Shown here: piece after piece, positions 37,575 through 47,009 of the stretch
How positions within the stretch are numbered: the first letter of the stretch is position 1
How the letters are laid out: each line of letters starts with the position of its first letter
Origin: DATJKD01 sp963728295
GTDB lineage: Bacteria; Pseudomonadota; Gammaproteobacteria; Steroidobacterales; Steroidobacteraceae
Assembly (NCBI GenBank): GCA_963728295.1
Contig: CAVSKB010000015.1
Coordinates: forward strand, 1-64,000
Reading direction: 5' to 3'
DNA: 64,000 nt
Made by a program: the position numbers and the translations under genes
The notes under the pieces: model-generated
Told to the model about the DNA's origin: nothing
Databases searched by the model: none
What the model saw: only the letters and a program-made list of their open reading frames with translations

Positions 37575-38710
37575 GGTTGCGTGCCGGTGAGGCCACGGTG
37601 CGCCGCGTCGAGCAGCTCGCCGCTCGCGTCCTGGGCGAGCTCCCAGAACATGATTCCACCGAGTCCGCGCTGGCGCGCATACGCGGACTTGAGCTCGATG
37701 GACCGGGGGTCGTCGTAGCTGATGAAACTGCGCGTCGTTGCATTCCACAGCCAGGGCGCCTGTGCTGTCTCGTCCCAGTGACGCTTGAATCCGCCGCGGT
37801 CCACGTAGCCGGTAACGAGCTCCGCATACGCGTGATCGCCGCCGTATCGCTCATAGGGTTGATTGCGTCCAAGTTCGCCGGCGTTCACGCCCTCGAAGCG
37901 CCGGCCGTAGAACGCGACGCCGAGCACGAGCTTGCGGGCGGGCACACCGGCGGCGAGATGCTGCTCCACCGACGCGTCCGCCCAGCGGCTCGAAACGGGC
38001 GCCGTCGCGGCTCGATAGAGTCCCGCGTGGTGACCGGTCGTCGGCGTCAGGCTGTTGTAGAAGTCGTAAGCCATGACGTTGATCCAGTCGAGCTCCTCGT
38101 GCAGCACGTCCATCTCGACGTGATCGAAGTACTCCCGGTCGGCCGAGGCGATGGTGAGCAGATAGCCGTCGCCCGGCGCCCGGCCGTCATCGCGCGAGCG
38201 GGCATCGAGCCGTTCGCGCAGCGTCGCGAGCAGGAGCGTGAAGTTCCGCTTGTCCTCCGGGCGCGCGCGTATGCCTGCGGTGCTTTGACCCGGGTACTCC
38301 CAGTCGAGATCGATCCCGTCCGCGGCCTGCGCACGCATCAGCGCGACCGCGCTGTCGGCGAAGCGTGCGCGTGATTCCTCGGTGAGGGCCGCGTCGGAGA
38401 ACCCCTCGGCGCCCCAGCCACCCACCGAGATCAGTACCCGCAGCGCCGGTGCGCTGCGCTTGAGCGCGACGATCCCGGCGAGCCGTGTCGCGGATGCGTC
38501 GTCGGGCAGCACGACACGACCCTCGCCGTCGATCCGGGCGAACGCGAAATTGACGTGCGTGATTCGACCCGTGTCGATCGAGACGGGCGGCGACCAGCCA
38601 GTGACGTAGGCAACCAGCTTCGGTGCGCGACGCGGGCGCCGGCGGTGCCGGCCCGCAATCCTGACACCGACTGCATCGCGACGAGCCGCGCCGCACAAGC
38701 AGCGGAGCAC
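37571..38710 (-). CDS. glycoside hydrolase family 18 chitinase
   Basis: A GH18 hydrolase of about 379 residues that should cut chitin or related beta-1,4-GlcNAc polymers. The catalytic motif DGIDLDWEYPG (DxxDxDxE) is intact. Other marks are PKLVAYVTGWSPPVSIDTGR, LRVLISVGGWG, DWINVMAYDFY and GIMFWELAQD. The start is uncertain: a GTG at 38710 follows the AmpG-like gene by 34 bp, but the first ~30 residues do not look like a signal peptide, and an indel there is possible. Pairing with an AmpG-like permease suggests use of amino-sugar oligomers. Confidence 0.87.
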   Translation of the reverse strand: MLRCLCGAARRDAVGVRIAGRHRRRPRRAPKLVAYVTGWSPPVSIDTGRITHVNFAFARIDGEGRVVLPDDASATRLAGIVALKRSAPALRVLISVGGWGAEGFSDAALTEESRARFADSAVALMRAQAADGIDLDWEYPGQSTAGIRARPEDKRNFTLLLATLRERLDARSRDDGRAPGDGYLLTIASADREYFDHVEMDVLHEELDWINVMAYDFYNSLTPTTGHHAGLYRAATAPVSSRWADASVEQHLAAGVPARKLVLGVAFYGRRFEGVNAGELGRNQPYERYGGDHAYAELVTGYVDRGGFKRHWDETAQAPWLWNATTRSFISYDDPRSIELKSAYARQRGLGGIMFWELAQDASGELLDAAHRGLTGTQP

Positions 38711-38744
38711 GATTGCCGGCGGGCCGCCGTCGAACGCCGCCCGA

Positions 38745-40151
38745 TCACACCGGTTGCGGCCCGCCGGGCCGCGACCTCGACTGGCGGACGACCAGCCACA
38801 GCAGCACGAGCGCCGGCAGGCCGAGCAGCGAGGTATAGACGAAGAACCAGGGGTAGCCCGCTTGGTCGACGACGAAGCCCGACACGCCCATGAGCAGCTT
38901 GCCCGGCAGGGCATAAGCCGAGGAGAAGAGCGCGTACTGCGTGGCCGTATAGGCGGGGCTCGTCAGGCTCGAGAGATACGCAATCAGGGCGGTGCCCGCG
39001 ACGCCCATCGCGAGGTTGTCCGCACTTACCACGAGCGCAAGCCACGCGAGGCTGGGCTCGGGGGTCCATGCGAGCGTCATGAACATCAGGTTCGAGGTGA
39101 TCACGAGCAGACTGCCCAGCACCAGCGATCGCACGGTGCCGAGCCGCGCGACGACGACGCCTCCGATCAGGACGCCCACGATCGAAGCGATCAGCCCGAA
39201 GCCCTTGGCGACGCGCGGCAATTTCCTTGAGCGTGTAGCCGACGTCGATGTAGAACGGGTTCGCCATGACGCCCATCGTGAAGTCCGTGAGCCGGTAACT
39301 CGCGGCAAAAGCCAGGATGAGGAGCCCGAGCTTCGTGCCGTAACGCGTGAAGAAGTCCACGAACGGGCAGACCACGGCGCCCGTGAACCATGCCCCGATG
39401 TCCCGCAGAGAAGGCGGGAGGTGCGCGTTCCGCTCCAGCCATGCGACGACGCGCTGCTCCTGCGCGAGCGCGGAGGCCGGCGCGCGAGGCTCGGGCTCGG
39501 GAATGAGGAGCGTCGTCACGATACCGACGCCCACATTGCCGCCATCGCGATATAGGCCGCGCTGAAGCCGTGATCCGCCGCGATCCAGAGCGCGCCCGCG
39601 CTCGCGACCATGATCGCAATCCGATATCCGAGCTGGTACGCCGCGGCCATCACGCCCTGCATGGGCTGCGGCGCCGCCTCGATGCGCCACGCGTCGATTG
39701 CGATGTCCTGCGTAGCCGAGGAAAACGCGACGAGCAGCGCGAAGCCCGCGAGAGCGCCCAGGTGTCCAACCGGCGTCGTGTGCGCGATGTTGACGAGGCC
39801 GATCGCAATGCCGATCTGGGCGATCAGCATCCAGCTGCGCCGGCGGCCGAGCAGTCGCCCGAGCACGGGCAGCCGCAGCCGATCGACCACCGGTGCCCAG
39901 AAGAACTTGAGCGTGTAGGCAAGCCCCACCCAGGAAAGCATGCCGATGGTCGTGCGATCGATGCCGAGCTCGCGCAGCCACGCCGACAGCGTCGTGAACA
40001 CCAGCATGAAGGGGAGCCCGGCCGAGAAGCCGAGAAACAGCATCGCCAGCACGCGCGGATGCCGGTAGGCGGCGATCGCATCGAGCCAGCCGCGCCACCA
40101 CGGACGGCGTTCCTGCGCTCCCGCCGGCGCGGCGATGCCAGGCGCGCTCAC
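38745..40151 (-). CDS. AmpG-like MFS permease (frameshifted)
   Basis: A major-facilitator permease of about 465 residues in the AmpG family, whose members import anhydro-muropeptides in cell-wall recycling. The N-terminal half (VLAMLFLGFSAGLPFMLVFT, LSAWLRELGIDRTTIGMLSW, FFWAPVVDRLRLP, SSATQDIAIDAWRIE) is typical. Frame changes fall near 39530 and 39225; the last part (LYVGI-like helices, MGVSGFVVDQAGYPWFFVYT) ends at 38745. The GTG start at 40151 overlaps the exonuclease III stop (GTGA). The neighbouring chitinase hints at amino-sugar oligomers as cargo; that is inference. Confidence 0.85.
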
Positions 40152-40915
40152 AGGTCGTAATCGATGGTGAGCGGAGCGTGGTCGGAGAAGCGCTGCGCCT
40201 TGTCGATATCGACCGCGCGGACGCTCCCCTTCAGACGCGGGCTCAGCACCTGGTAGTCGATCCGCCAGCCGACGTTCTTCGCCCAGGCCTGCCCGCGATT
40301 GGACCACCACGTGTAGTGGTCCGGATCGGGATTCCTCTCGCGGAACGCGTCCACGTAACCGACCTCGTCGAAGAGCTCGTCGAGCCAGGCGCGTTCCTCG
40401 GGGAGAAAACCGGAGTTCTTCTGGTTCGAGCGCCAGTTGCGCAGATCGATCTGCCGGTGCGCGATGTTCCAGTCGCCGCACAGGATGAAGCTGCGCCGCT
40501 TGCGCTTGAGCGATCGCAGGTAGGGCATGAACTCGGCCATGAAGCGGAACTTCGCGCGTTGACGCTCCTCGCTCGAGGAGCCCGACGGAAGGTAGACCGA
40601 AACCACGGACAGATCCTTGAACCGGGCCTCGATATAGCGTCCCTCCGCGTCGAACTCGCGCGAGCCATGGCCGGTGATCACCGCCTGCGGCTTGACGCGG
40701 CTGTAGAGCGCCACACCGCTATAGCCTTTTTTCGAGGCGTCGAAGTAATAGCTGTGGTAGCCCGGCGGCCGGAAGTGCGCGTCGCCGAGCTGATCGATCT
40801 GCGCCTTGGTTTCCTGAACGCAGACGACGTCGGCGTCCTGCTTCGGCAGCCACTCGAAGAGACCCCTGCGCGCCGCGGAGCGGATGCCGTTCGCATTCAA
40901 CGTGACGATGCGCAT
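40148..40915 (-). CDS. xthA: exodeoxyribonuclease III
   Basis: A 255-residue AP endonuclease / 3'-5' exonuclease of base-excision repair. The start ATG at 40915 gives MRIVTLNANGIRSAARRGLF. Catalytic features are the Glu in VVCVQETKA, YSGVALYSR, the FILCGDWNIAH loop (DxN), DHYTWWSNRGQAW and the final SDHAPLTIDYDL. It is divergent from pyrE with 22 bp between the start codons, the order seen in several gammaproteobacteria, and coupled to the AmpG-like gene. Confidence 0.95.
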   Translation of the reverse strand: MRIVTLNANGIRSAARRGLFEWLPKQDADVVCVQETKAQIDQLGDAHFRPPGYHSYYFDASKKGYSGVALYSRVKPQAVITGHGSREFDAEGRYIEARFKDLSVVSVYLPSGSSSEERQRAKFRFMAEFMPYLRSLKRKRRSFILCGDWNIAHRQIDLRNWRSNQKNSGFLPEERAWLDELFDEVGYVDAFRERNPDPDHYTWWSNRGQAWAKNVGWRIDYQVLSPRLKGSVRAVDIDKAQRFSDHAPLTIDYDL

Positions 40916-40937
40916 GAACGCGAAGTATAAAGGACGC

Positions 40938-41570
40938 ATGCACCAGCCTGACTTCATCCGCCTCTGTATCGAGCTGGGTGTGCTTCGCTTCGGGGATTTC
41001 CGGCTCAAGTCCGGACGACAGAGCCCGTATTTCTTCAACGCGGGGCTCTTCAACACCGGGCGCGCGATCGCGGCGATCGGCCGGTACTACGCGCGTGCGG
41101 CAGCGCTCTCAGGGCTCGCCTTCGACATGCTCTTCGGCCCGGCGTACAAGGGCATTCCGCTCGTGACCGCGACTGCGGCGGCGTTCGCGCTGCACGAATC
41201 ACGCGACCTGCCCTTCGCCTTCAACCGCAAGGAAACCAAGGACCACGGCGAGGGCGGTACTCTGATCGGCGCGCCGCTCGCGGGACGGGTCCTCATCGTC
41301 GACGACGTCATCACCGCCGGCACCGCGATACGTGAGTCGGTACAACTGATCCGCGGTCAGGGCGCGACGCCGGTGGGCGTACTGATTGCACTCGACCGCG
41401 AGGAACGCGGCCAGGGCGAGCGATCGGCGGTTCAGGAAGCACAGGACGAGCTGGGCCTGCCGGTCGTCACGGTGCTGCGACTTCGGGACCTGATGACGCA
41501 TCTGGAGGCCAACGGCGAGACGGCTATACTTGCCTCGATCCGCGCCTACCGGGATCGTTACGGGGTTTGA
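40938..41570 (+). CDS. pyrE: orotate phosphoribosyltransferase
   Basis: A 210-residue enzyme making OMP from orotate and PRPP in pyrimidine synthesis. The PRPP motif is VLIVDDVITAGTA; other marks are LKSGRQSPYFFNAGLFNTG, FDMLFGPAYKGIPLV and FNRKETKDHGEGG. The ATG at 40938 fits the family start (MHQPDFIRLCIELGVLRFGD). A TATAAA at 40926-40931 lies so close to the start that a very short leader is possible, but this is only suggestive. Confidence 0.95.
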   Translation: MHQPDFIRLCIELGVLRFGDFRLKSGRQSPYFFNAGLFNTGRAIAAIGRYYARAAALSGLAFDMLFGPAYKGIPLVTATAAAFALHESRDLPFAFNRKETKDHGEGGTLIGAPLAGRVLIVDDVITAGTAIRESVQLIRGQGATPVGVLIALDREERGQGERSAVQEAQDELGLPVVTVLRLRDLMTHLEANGETAILASIRAYRDRYGV

Positions 41571-41694
41571 CCTGCGCGGTGGCATGACGCGGATCACAAA
41601 GCTGGCGCGATCCGGGCTGCACGGCTGCGCCGGGATGCTCCAAACGGCGCAAAATCCGGCCCCGGGGAGCCCACAGACCCTTGGAGTTGTCGTG

Positions 41695-42372
41695 ATGATG
41701 CCCTGGCACTTGATCAGTCGTCTGTCTGCCGTCGTCCTCGGGGGATTGGCGCTCATCGCGCTGATCGGCTCACCCCCCGCGCTCGCTGCGACGAAAAAGA
41801 AGCCCAAGACGCGCGAGGCGGTCTATCGCTGCCACGACGCGAACGGTCAGTCGCACTTTGGCCAGAGCATCCCCGCCGTGTGCATCGGTCGCGACATCGA
41901 GGTGCTCGACAATACGGGCCGAGTGGTCCGTCGCATCGACAGCGCCGCCGTGCTCGCCGCGCGCGCAGAGCAGCAGGAACAGGCGGACACGCAGAAACGC
42001 ACGGCAGAAGCGGCAGCGCAGCGCGACCGCACGCTGCTCGCCACCTACCTCTCGGTGGCGGACATCGAGCGGCTGCGCGACAACCGGCTCGAGATCCTGA
42101 TCCAGCAATCGGCGGTTACGCGCGAGTACATCTCCAACCTGCGCGAGCGCGAGACCCGCCTGATCGCCGACGTGCAGCGCTTCCGGCCCTACAGCCCGAG
42201 GCCGACCGCGCCGGCTCTGCCCGATCATCTCGCCGAGGAGATGGTCAACACCGTCAACGGCCTGCAGGTCTACCAGGAAGAGCTGGCGAAGAACACGACC
42301 GAGCAGACGCGGTTGCGTGACGAGTTCGACCGCGACATCACCCGCTTCAAGGAACTGAAGGGGCTCAACTAG
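41695..42372 (+). CDS. DUF4124-domain exported protein with coiled coil
   Basis: A 225-residue exported protein. The signal peptide is MMPWHLISRLSAVVLGGLAL to about ALAA. A DUF4124-like domain follows (AVYRCHDANGQSHFGQSIP), then a long coiled-coil region (AARAEQQEQADTQKRTAEAA, LAEEMVNTVNGLQVYQEEL). ATG codons at 41695 and 41698 and a GTG at 41692 are possible starts behind TTGGAG. The family is common in gammaproteobacterial periplasm, with no defined function. It overlaps the convergent dut gene by eight bases. Confidence 0.82.
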   Translation: MMPWHLISRLSAVVLGGLALIALIGSPPALAATKKKPKTREAVYRCHDANGQSHFGQSIPAVCIGRDIEVLDNTGRVVRRIDSAAVLAARAEQQEQADTQKRTAEAAAQRDRTLLATYLSVADIERLRDNRLEILIQQSAVTREYISNLRERETRLIADVQRFRPYSPRPTAPALPDHLAEEMVNTVNGLQVYQEELAKNTTEQTRLRDEFDRDITRFKELKGLN

Positions 42373-42853
42373 TCCCCGAGCTTCCGAAGCCACCCGCGCC
42401 GCGCGCGGAATCGGCGAAGGCCTCGACGACCTCGAGCGCCACCTGCACCACCGGTACGACGATCATCTGCGCGATGCGCTCACCCGGCGTCACCGTGTAT
42501 GGACGGTCGCCGCGGTTCCAGCACGACACCATCACCTGGCCCTGGTAGTCGGAATCGACCAACCCGACGAGGTTTCCGAGCACGATGCCGTGCTTGTGCC
42601 CGAGACCCGAGCGTGGCAACAGCATCGCGGCGAGCCGCGGATCCTCGAGATGGATCGCAATCCCGGTCGGCAGCAGCTCCGCCTGGCCGGGAGCGAGCGT
42701 GAGCGGTGCGTCGATGCAGGCGCGCAGATCGAGCCCGGCCGAGCCCTCGGTCGCGTAGACGGGCAGCGGATACTCGCGCCCGACACGGGCATCCAGCACC
42801 CGCACCTGGAGACGGGGCCGGGTCTGCGGCGTCAGTCGCGTCGCGGACGTCAA
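42365..42853 (-). CDS. dut: dUTP pyrophosphatase
   Basis: A 162-residue trimeric dUTPase that removes dUTP and makes dUMP. The five motifs are visible: AGLDLRA, PRSGLGHKHGIVLGNLVGLV, DSDYQGQVMVS, NRGDRPYTVTPGERIAQM and, at the C-terminus, GGFGSSGTS, the arm that closes the active site. The start is a TTG at 42853, eight bases after the coaBC stop; the longer open frame does not look like the family. It follows coaBC directly, the usual gammaproteobacterial order. Confidence 0.94.
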   Translation of the reverse strand: MTSATRLTPQTRPRLQVRVLDARVGREYPLPVYATEGSAGLDLRACIDAPLTLAPGQAELLPTGIAIHLEDPRLAAMLLPRSGLGHKHGIVLGNLVGLVDSDYQGQVMVSCWNRGDRPYTVTPGERIAQMIVVPVVQVALEVVEAFADSARGAGGFGSSGTS

Positions 42854-42860
42854 GTGCGAA

Positions 42861-44112
42861 TCAGCGCGCCGCGGCGCTTCCGGCCGGCCGACTGCCGGGG
42901 CCGCGGACGCCGCTCGATCGGTTCGCAAAACGCTCCGCGATGAGCGCGATCAGCTCGGCCGCGATCTGCGACTTCTCGGCGCGCTTGAGCTCACGTCGAC
43001 CACCGCGCCAGTAGACCGTGAGCGCGTTGTCGTCCTGGTCGAAGGCGAGCCCCTCGCCCACCTGATTTGCGGCGATCATGTCGAGGTTCTTGCCATCGAG
43101 CTTGGCGAGCGCATTGCGCTCGACGTTCTGGGTTTCCGCCGCGAACCCGACGACGAACGGTCGATCGGCACGTGCGGCCACTGTCGCGAGGATGTCCGTC
43201 GTGCGACTGAGTGCCAGCATGAGCGAGTCGCTCGTCTTCTTGATCTTCTCCGTCGACACCTGCACCGGCCGGTAATCGGAGACGGCGGCCGCGGCGATGA
43301 AGATGTCGGTGCCCGCCAGATTCTCGTTGACCGCGGCGAGCATCTGGTCGGCCGTCTCCACGTCCACGCGGCGGACTCCACGCGGTGTACAGACGCTGAC
43401 CGGACCGCTGATCAGGATCACCTCGGCGCCTGCGTCGCGCGCCGCTTCCACGACCGCGAATCCCATCTTTCCGGAGCTGCGGTTGGTGATGAACCGTACG
43501 GGGTCGATTCGCTCACGCGTCGGTCCTGCGGTGACGATGACCTTGCGGCCGGCCAGCGCGCCGCTCGTCGCCGGCGCATCCATCACTGCCGCGGCCAGCA
43601 CGTCGCGGCTCGACCATCCGCCCCGGACCGGTCTCGCCGCAGGCCTGGTCGCCCTCGGCGGGGCCGATCACGCCGATCCCGCGCGCTGCGAGCGATGCCA
43701 TGTTGGCGCGCGTGGCAGCATTGGCCCACATGAGGCGGTTCATCGCAGGTGCGACGATGATCGGCACGTCGGTGGCGAGGCACAGCGTCGTCAGAAGGTC
43801 CGAGGCCAGCCCGTGCGCGAGACGTGCAAGAAAATCCGCACTCGCGGGCGCAACAAGGATGCGATCGGCCCAGCGCGCGAGCTCGATGTGGCCCATGGCC
43901 GCTTCCGCGGCCTCGTCCCACAGGTCCGTGCGGACGGGTCGCCCCGACAGGGCCTGGAAGGTCAGCGGCGTCACGAACTGGCGCGCAGCCGCTGTCATCA
44001 CGACCTGCACGTCCGCGCCACGCTCCCGCAGGCGACGTACGATCTCGGCGCTCTTGTAGGCGGCAATGCCGCCGGTTACGCCGAGCAGGACTCGCTCCAC
44101 ACCGGATCCCAT
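42861..44112 (-). CDS. coaBC: bifunctional phosphopantothenoylcysteine decarboxylase/synthetase CoaBC (frameshifted)
   Basis: A coenzyme A biosynthesis enzyme of about 416 residues. The CoaC flavin domain is in one frame (VLLGVTGGIAAYKSAEIVRR, VAPASADFLARLAHG, VAPAMNRLMW, and the active Cys in DQACGETGPGRM). The CoaB domain is in another (VIVTAGPTRERIDPVRFITN, SSGKMGFAVV, IFIAAAAVSDYRP, STEKIKKTSD). The switch falls near 43600. As this is normally essential and single copy, the break is most likely a sequencing indel. It is followed closely by dut. Confidence 0.93.
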
Positions 44113-44208
44113 GGCGCCCGATTATGGGGCGCGCCCAAGGGGCCGGCAAAGAAAACCGTCACGTCGTGGCAACGTGGTCTTTCGGCATAACCGGCGGGCA
44201 TCTGCCGG

Positions 44209-45025
44209 TCAGCGCTGGCAACGCGGGCAGTAGTAGGTCGAGCGCTGGCCCTGAACCAGGTGCCGCACAGGGCGTCCGACAGCGCCGGCAGGGCTGGCCG
44301 GTCCGTTCGTAGACGTAGAGTCGCTGCCGGAAGTACCCCGGCTCACCGTCGGCGCCCACGTAGTCGCGCAGCGTCGTGCCACCCGCGCGTATCGCATCGC
44401 CCAGTACCGCTCGGACCGCCTCGACGAGCGCGGCGAGCCGCGCGCCACTCACCCGCCCCGCCGCACGCTTCGGATGCACGCCCGCGCGAAACAGCGCCTC
44501 GCTCGCGTAGATGTTGCCGACGCCGACGACGACGCGCTGATCCATCAGGAACTGCTTGATCGCAACGCGACGTCGCCGCGCGCGGCGCGCGAGGTAGTCG
44601 GCATTGAACGCGGACGTGAGCGGCTCGGGTCCGAGCGCGGCGAGCAGCGGATGATCCGACGGATCGCCCTCCGACCAGTGCAGGCTGCCGAAGCGTCGCG
44701 GATCGTTGAAGCGCAGGCATCGACCCGATTCGAGAAGCAGGTCGTAATGGTCGTGCGGTACCAGCGGGGTGGCGGGATCGAGTACGCGCAGGCTGCCGGA
44801 CATGCCGAGATGCAGGATCAGGCTGCCGGCGTCCAGATCGATGATGAGGTACTTGGCGCGTCGGCGGACGTCGCGGACCCGCTGACCGGCGATGGTCGCG
44901 GGCAGTCGTGGATCGACACGCCAGCGCAGACGAGGTTCGCGGAGCACGAGCGCGGCGATCTGCCGCCCGCGCATTGCGCCGCGTATTCCGCGGCGCGTGG
45001 TCTCGACTTCCGGAAGCTCCGGCAA
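44209..45025 (-). CDS. mutM: formamidopyrimidine-DNA glycosylase MutM (frameshifted at C-terminus)
   Basis: A 271-residue Fpg glycosylase that removes 8-oxoguanine. It starts with a TTG at 45025: MPELPEVETTRRGIRGAMRG, with the catalytic Pro2 and Glu3. Also visible are RRAKYLIIDLDAGSLILHLG, DQRVVVGVGNIYASEALFRA and TTLRDYVGADGEPGYF. The C-terminal zinc finger begins GQPCRRC, after which an indel near 44270 shifts the frame; the other frame gives RSTYYCPRCQR and the stop at 44209. The start lies three bases after rpmG, so rpmB-rpmG-mutM form an operon, as in E. coli. Confidence 0.93.
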
Positions 45026-45028
45026 ACC

Positions 45029-45184
45029 TTACTTGATCTTCGATTCCTTGTAGGTCACGTGCTTGCGTGCCTTGGGATCGAATTTCTTCACCTCGAGTTT
45101 CTCGGGGTGCAGCCGCTTGTTCTTGGTCGTCGTGTAGAAATGGCCGGTGCCGGCACTGGAGACGAGCTTGATCTTGTCACGCAT
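45029..45184 (-). CDS. rpmG: 50S ribosomal protein L33
   Basis: A 51-residue ribosomal protein: MRDKIKLVSSAGTGHFYTTT at the start, then KNKRLHPEKLEVKKFDPKAR and a C-terminal KESKIK. This is the cysteine-free form of L33 that does not bind zinc. It lies between rpmB (16 bp before) and mutM (3 bp after) on the minus strand. Confidence 0.96.
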   Translation of the reverse strand: MRDKIKLVSSAGTGHFYTTTKNKRLHPEKLEVKKFDPKARKHVTYKESKIK

Positions 45185-45200
45185 GGTGGGGATCCTCGGT

Positions 45201-45437
45201 TCAGACCTTGACGCCCTGGGCGCGCAGCTCCGCGACGACGGCCTCGACGCCCTTCTTCTCGAGGGTGCGCAGCCCGTGACCCGATACCTTGAGACTTACC
45301 CAGCGCTTCTCGGTTTCGAGCCAGAAACGCTGCGTATGCAGATTCGGCAGGAATCGCCGGCGGCGGCGGTTGTTGGCGTGTGACACCGTGTTGCCGCTGG
45401 TCGGCCGCTTGCCGGTGACCTGACAGACTTTGGACAT
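45201..45437 (-). CDS. rpmB: 50S ribosomal protein L28
   Basis: A 78-residue ribosomal protein with the family start MSKVCQVTGKRPTSGNTVSH and ANNRRRRRFLPNLHTQRFW, ending EKKGVEAVVAELRAQGVKV. It has a single early Cys, so no zinc ribbon. It is the first gene of rpmB-rpmG-mutM and is served by a good promoter 64 bases upstream. Confidence 0.97.
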   Translation of the reverse strand: MSKVCQVTGKRPTSGNTVSHANNRRRRRFLPNLHTQRFWLETEKRWVSLKVSGHGLRTLEKKGVEAVVAELRAQGVKV

Positions 45438-45500
45438 GACCGCTCTCCGGTGTCACGGAACGCCTGAAGCGAGCGTTCCGGATCAAAAAATGAGCCGCGC

Positions 45501-45529
45501 TTTATACCAGCCGACCCTTTCCCGGGCAA
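45501..45529 (-). promoter_or_regulatory. sigma-70-type promoter of rpmB-rpmG-mutM
   Basis: On the minus strand TTGCCC (45524-45529) and TATAAA (45501-45506) are separated by exactly 17 bp, and a TG one base before the -10 box makes it an extended -10. This places the transcript start around 45494, some 55 bases before the rpmB start codon. Confidence 0.65.
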
Positions 45530-45685
45530 GCGAGCCGATTTTATCGGATCATAACTCATTGATTGTTAATTGTTTTCCTGAGAAGCGTGAGGACTTCAAA
45601 ACGGCACCGGCTGGCCTCGCGGAAAGATAGTGTGCATGCTGCCCTGGCCGGCGTCCGCACGCCGCCGGCCGACAAGCCGCAACGG

Positions 45686-47002
45686 ATGACAACGACAAGC
45701 CTGCTTCTCGCCGCCGCCGGGATCCTGCTCGTCCTGATCAACGGCTTCTTCGTCGCGGCCGAGTTCGCCCTCGTGAAGCTGCGCCAGACGCAGGCGGACG
45801 AGTTTGCGCGCACCCGTGGGATCCGCGGTCGCGTTCTGCTCACCATACGCAGCAACCTCGACGCCTACCTTTCGGCGTGCCAGCTCGGTATTACGGCCGC
45901 ATCGCTCGGATTGGGCTGGATCGGCGAGCCGGCATTCGCGCGGCTGCTCGCACCTGTACTGCTCATGGCGGGCATCGACGACCCGCAGGTCATGCACAGC
46001 ATCTCCTTCGCGGTCGCATTCACGTTCATCACGTACCTCCACATCGTGCTGGGCGAGCAGGCGCCCAAGTCGATGGCGATCCGCAAGGCCGAGGCCGTAT
46101 CGCTCGGAACCGCGCTGCCGCTCTACATATTTCACTGGGTGATGTACCCGTTCATCTACATTCTCAACAGCTCCGCCAACGCGATCGTTCGCCGGATGGG
46201 CGTGGAGACGGCCGGCGAGACCGACGCCGTGCATTCCGCGGAGGAGCTGCGCAGCGTGCTGCTCGCGAGCCACCATCACGGCGAGCTCGGCGCCGTCGAG
46301 GCACGCCTGCTCGTGCACGGCCTCGAGCTCGACGACCTGCTGGTGGGAGACGTCATGCGGCCGCTCGCGGACCTGGCGTGGATCGAGGTGGGCCAGCCGA
46401 TCGACGAGGTTCTGGCCGAGGTGCGCACCAGCCGCTATACGCGTTATCCGGTCCGCGATCCGGAGACCGGCCGTTTCGTGGGGCTGCTCCACATCAAGGA
46501 TCTGCTGACCAGGGACGAGCGGCTGCGCGACATCCAGGACCTCCACCCCTATCTGCGGAAGCTTCCACGCATCGACCAGGAAGCGTCGTTGTCCGAGCTG
46601 ATCGCGCAGTTCCGCAAGGGGGCTCCGCATCTCGCGATCGTCACCGACCGTCTCGACAACGAGATGGGTTTCGTCACGTTCGAGCTCGTGATCGAGGCGT
46701 TGCTCGGACCCGTGCAGGACGAATTCACCAAGGCCGAGCCGCGCTGGACCCGGGCGGACGACGGCAGTCTGACCGGCCCCGGGAGCCTCTCGCTTTTCAG
46801 TCTCGAGGACGCACTCGGCCGGCCGGTGCCGGTGGTCGAGGCGAACAGCGTCGCGGGTCTCCTGATCGAGCAGCTCGGACGGATCCCGGCCCCCGGCGAA
46901 ACCGTGCGCTTCCCGGGTTTCGAGATCGACGTCCTGTCGGCCACCGGCCCGCGGGTCGACAGCGTGCGCGTCCGCCCGCTCGCGCGCGAGCCCGAGGTCT
47001 GA
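45686..47002 (+). CDS. CNNM/CorC-like (HlyC/CorC) membrane protein with CBS pair
   Basis: A 438-residue protein in the order DUF21 transmembrane domain (LLLAAAGILLVLINGFFVAA, ACQLGITAASLGLGWIGEPA, HIVLGEQAPKSMAIRKAEAV), CBS pair (DVMRPLADLAWIEVGQPIDE, RYTRYPVRDPETGRFVGLLH) and C-terminal CorC/HlyC domain (GRIPAPGETVRFPGFEIDVL). Such proteins are linked to magnesium or cobalt efflux. The ATG at 45686 begins the first membrane segment; the frame extends upstream without family-like sequence. It is divergent from rpmB and followed at once by the long palindrome. Confidence 0.9.
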   Translation: MTTTSLLLAAAGILLVLINGFFVAAEFALVKLRQTQADEFARTRGIRGRVLLTIRSNLDAYLSACQLGITAASLGLGWIGEPAFARLLAPVLLMAGIDDPQVMHSISFAVAFTFITYLHIVLGEQAPKSMAIRKAEAVSLGTALPLYIFHWVMYPFIYILNSSANAIVRRMGVETAGETDAVHSAEELRSVLLASHHHGELGAVEARLLVHGLELDDLLVGDVMRPLADLAWIEVGQPIDEVLAEVRTSRYTRYPVRDPETGRFVGLLHIKDLLTRDERLRDIQDLHPYLRKLPRIDQEASLSELIAQFRKGAPHLAIVTDRLDNEMGFVTFELVIEALLGPVQDEFTKAEPRWTRADDGSLTGPGSLSLFSLEDALGRPVPVVEANSVAGLLIEQLGRIPAPGETVRFPGFEIDVLSATGPRVDSVRVRPLAREPEV

Positions 47003-47009
47003 TTCGCCG

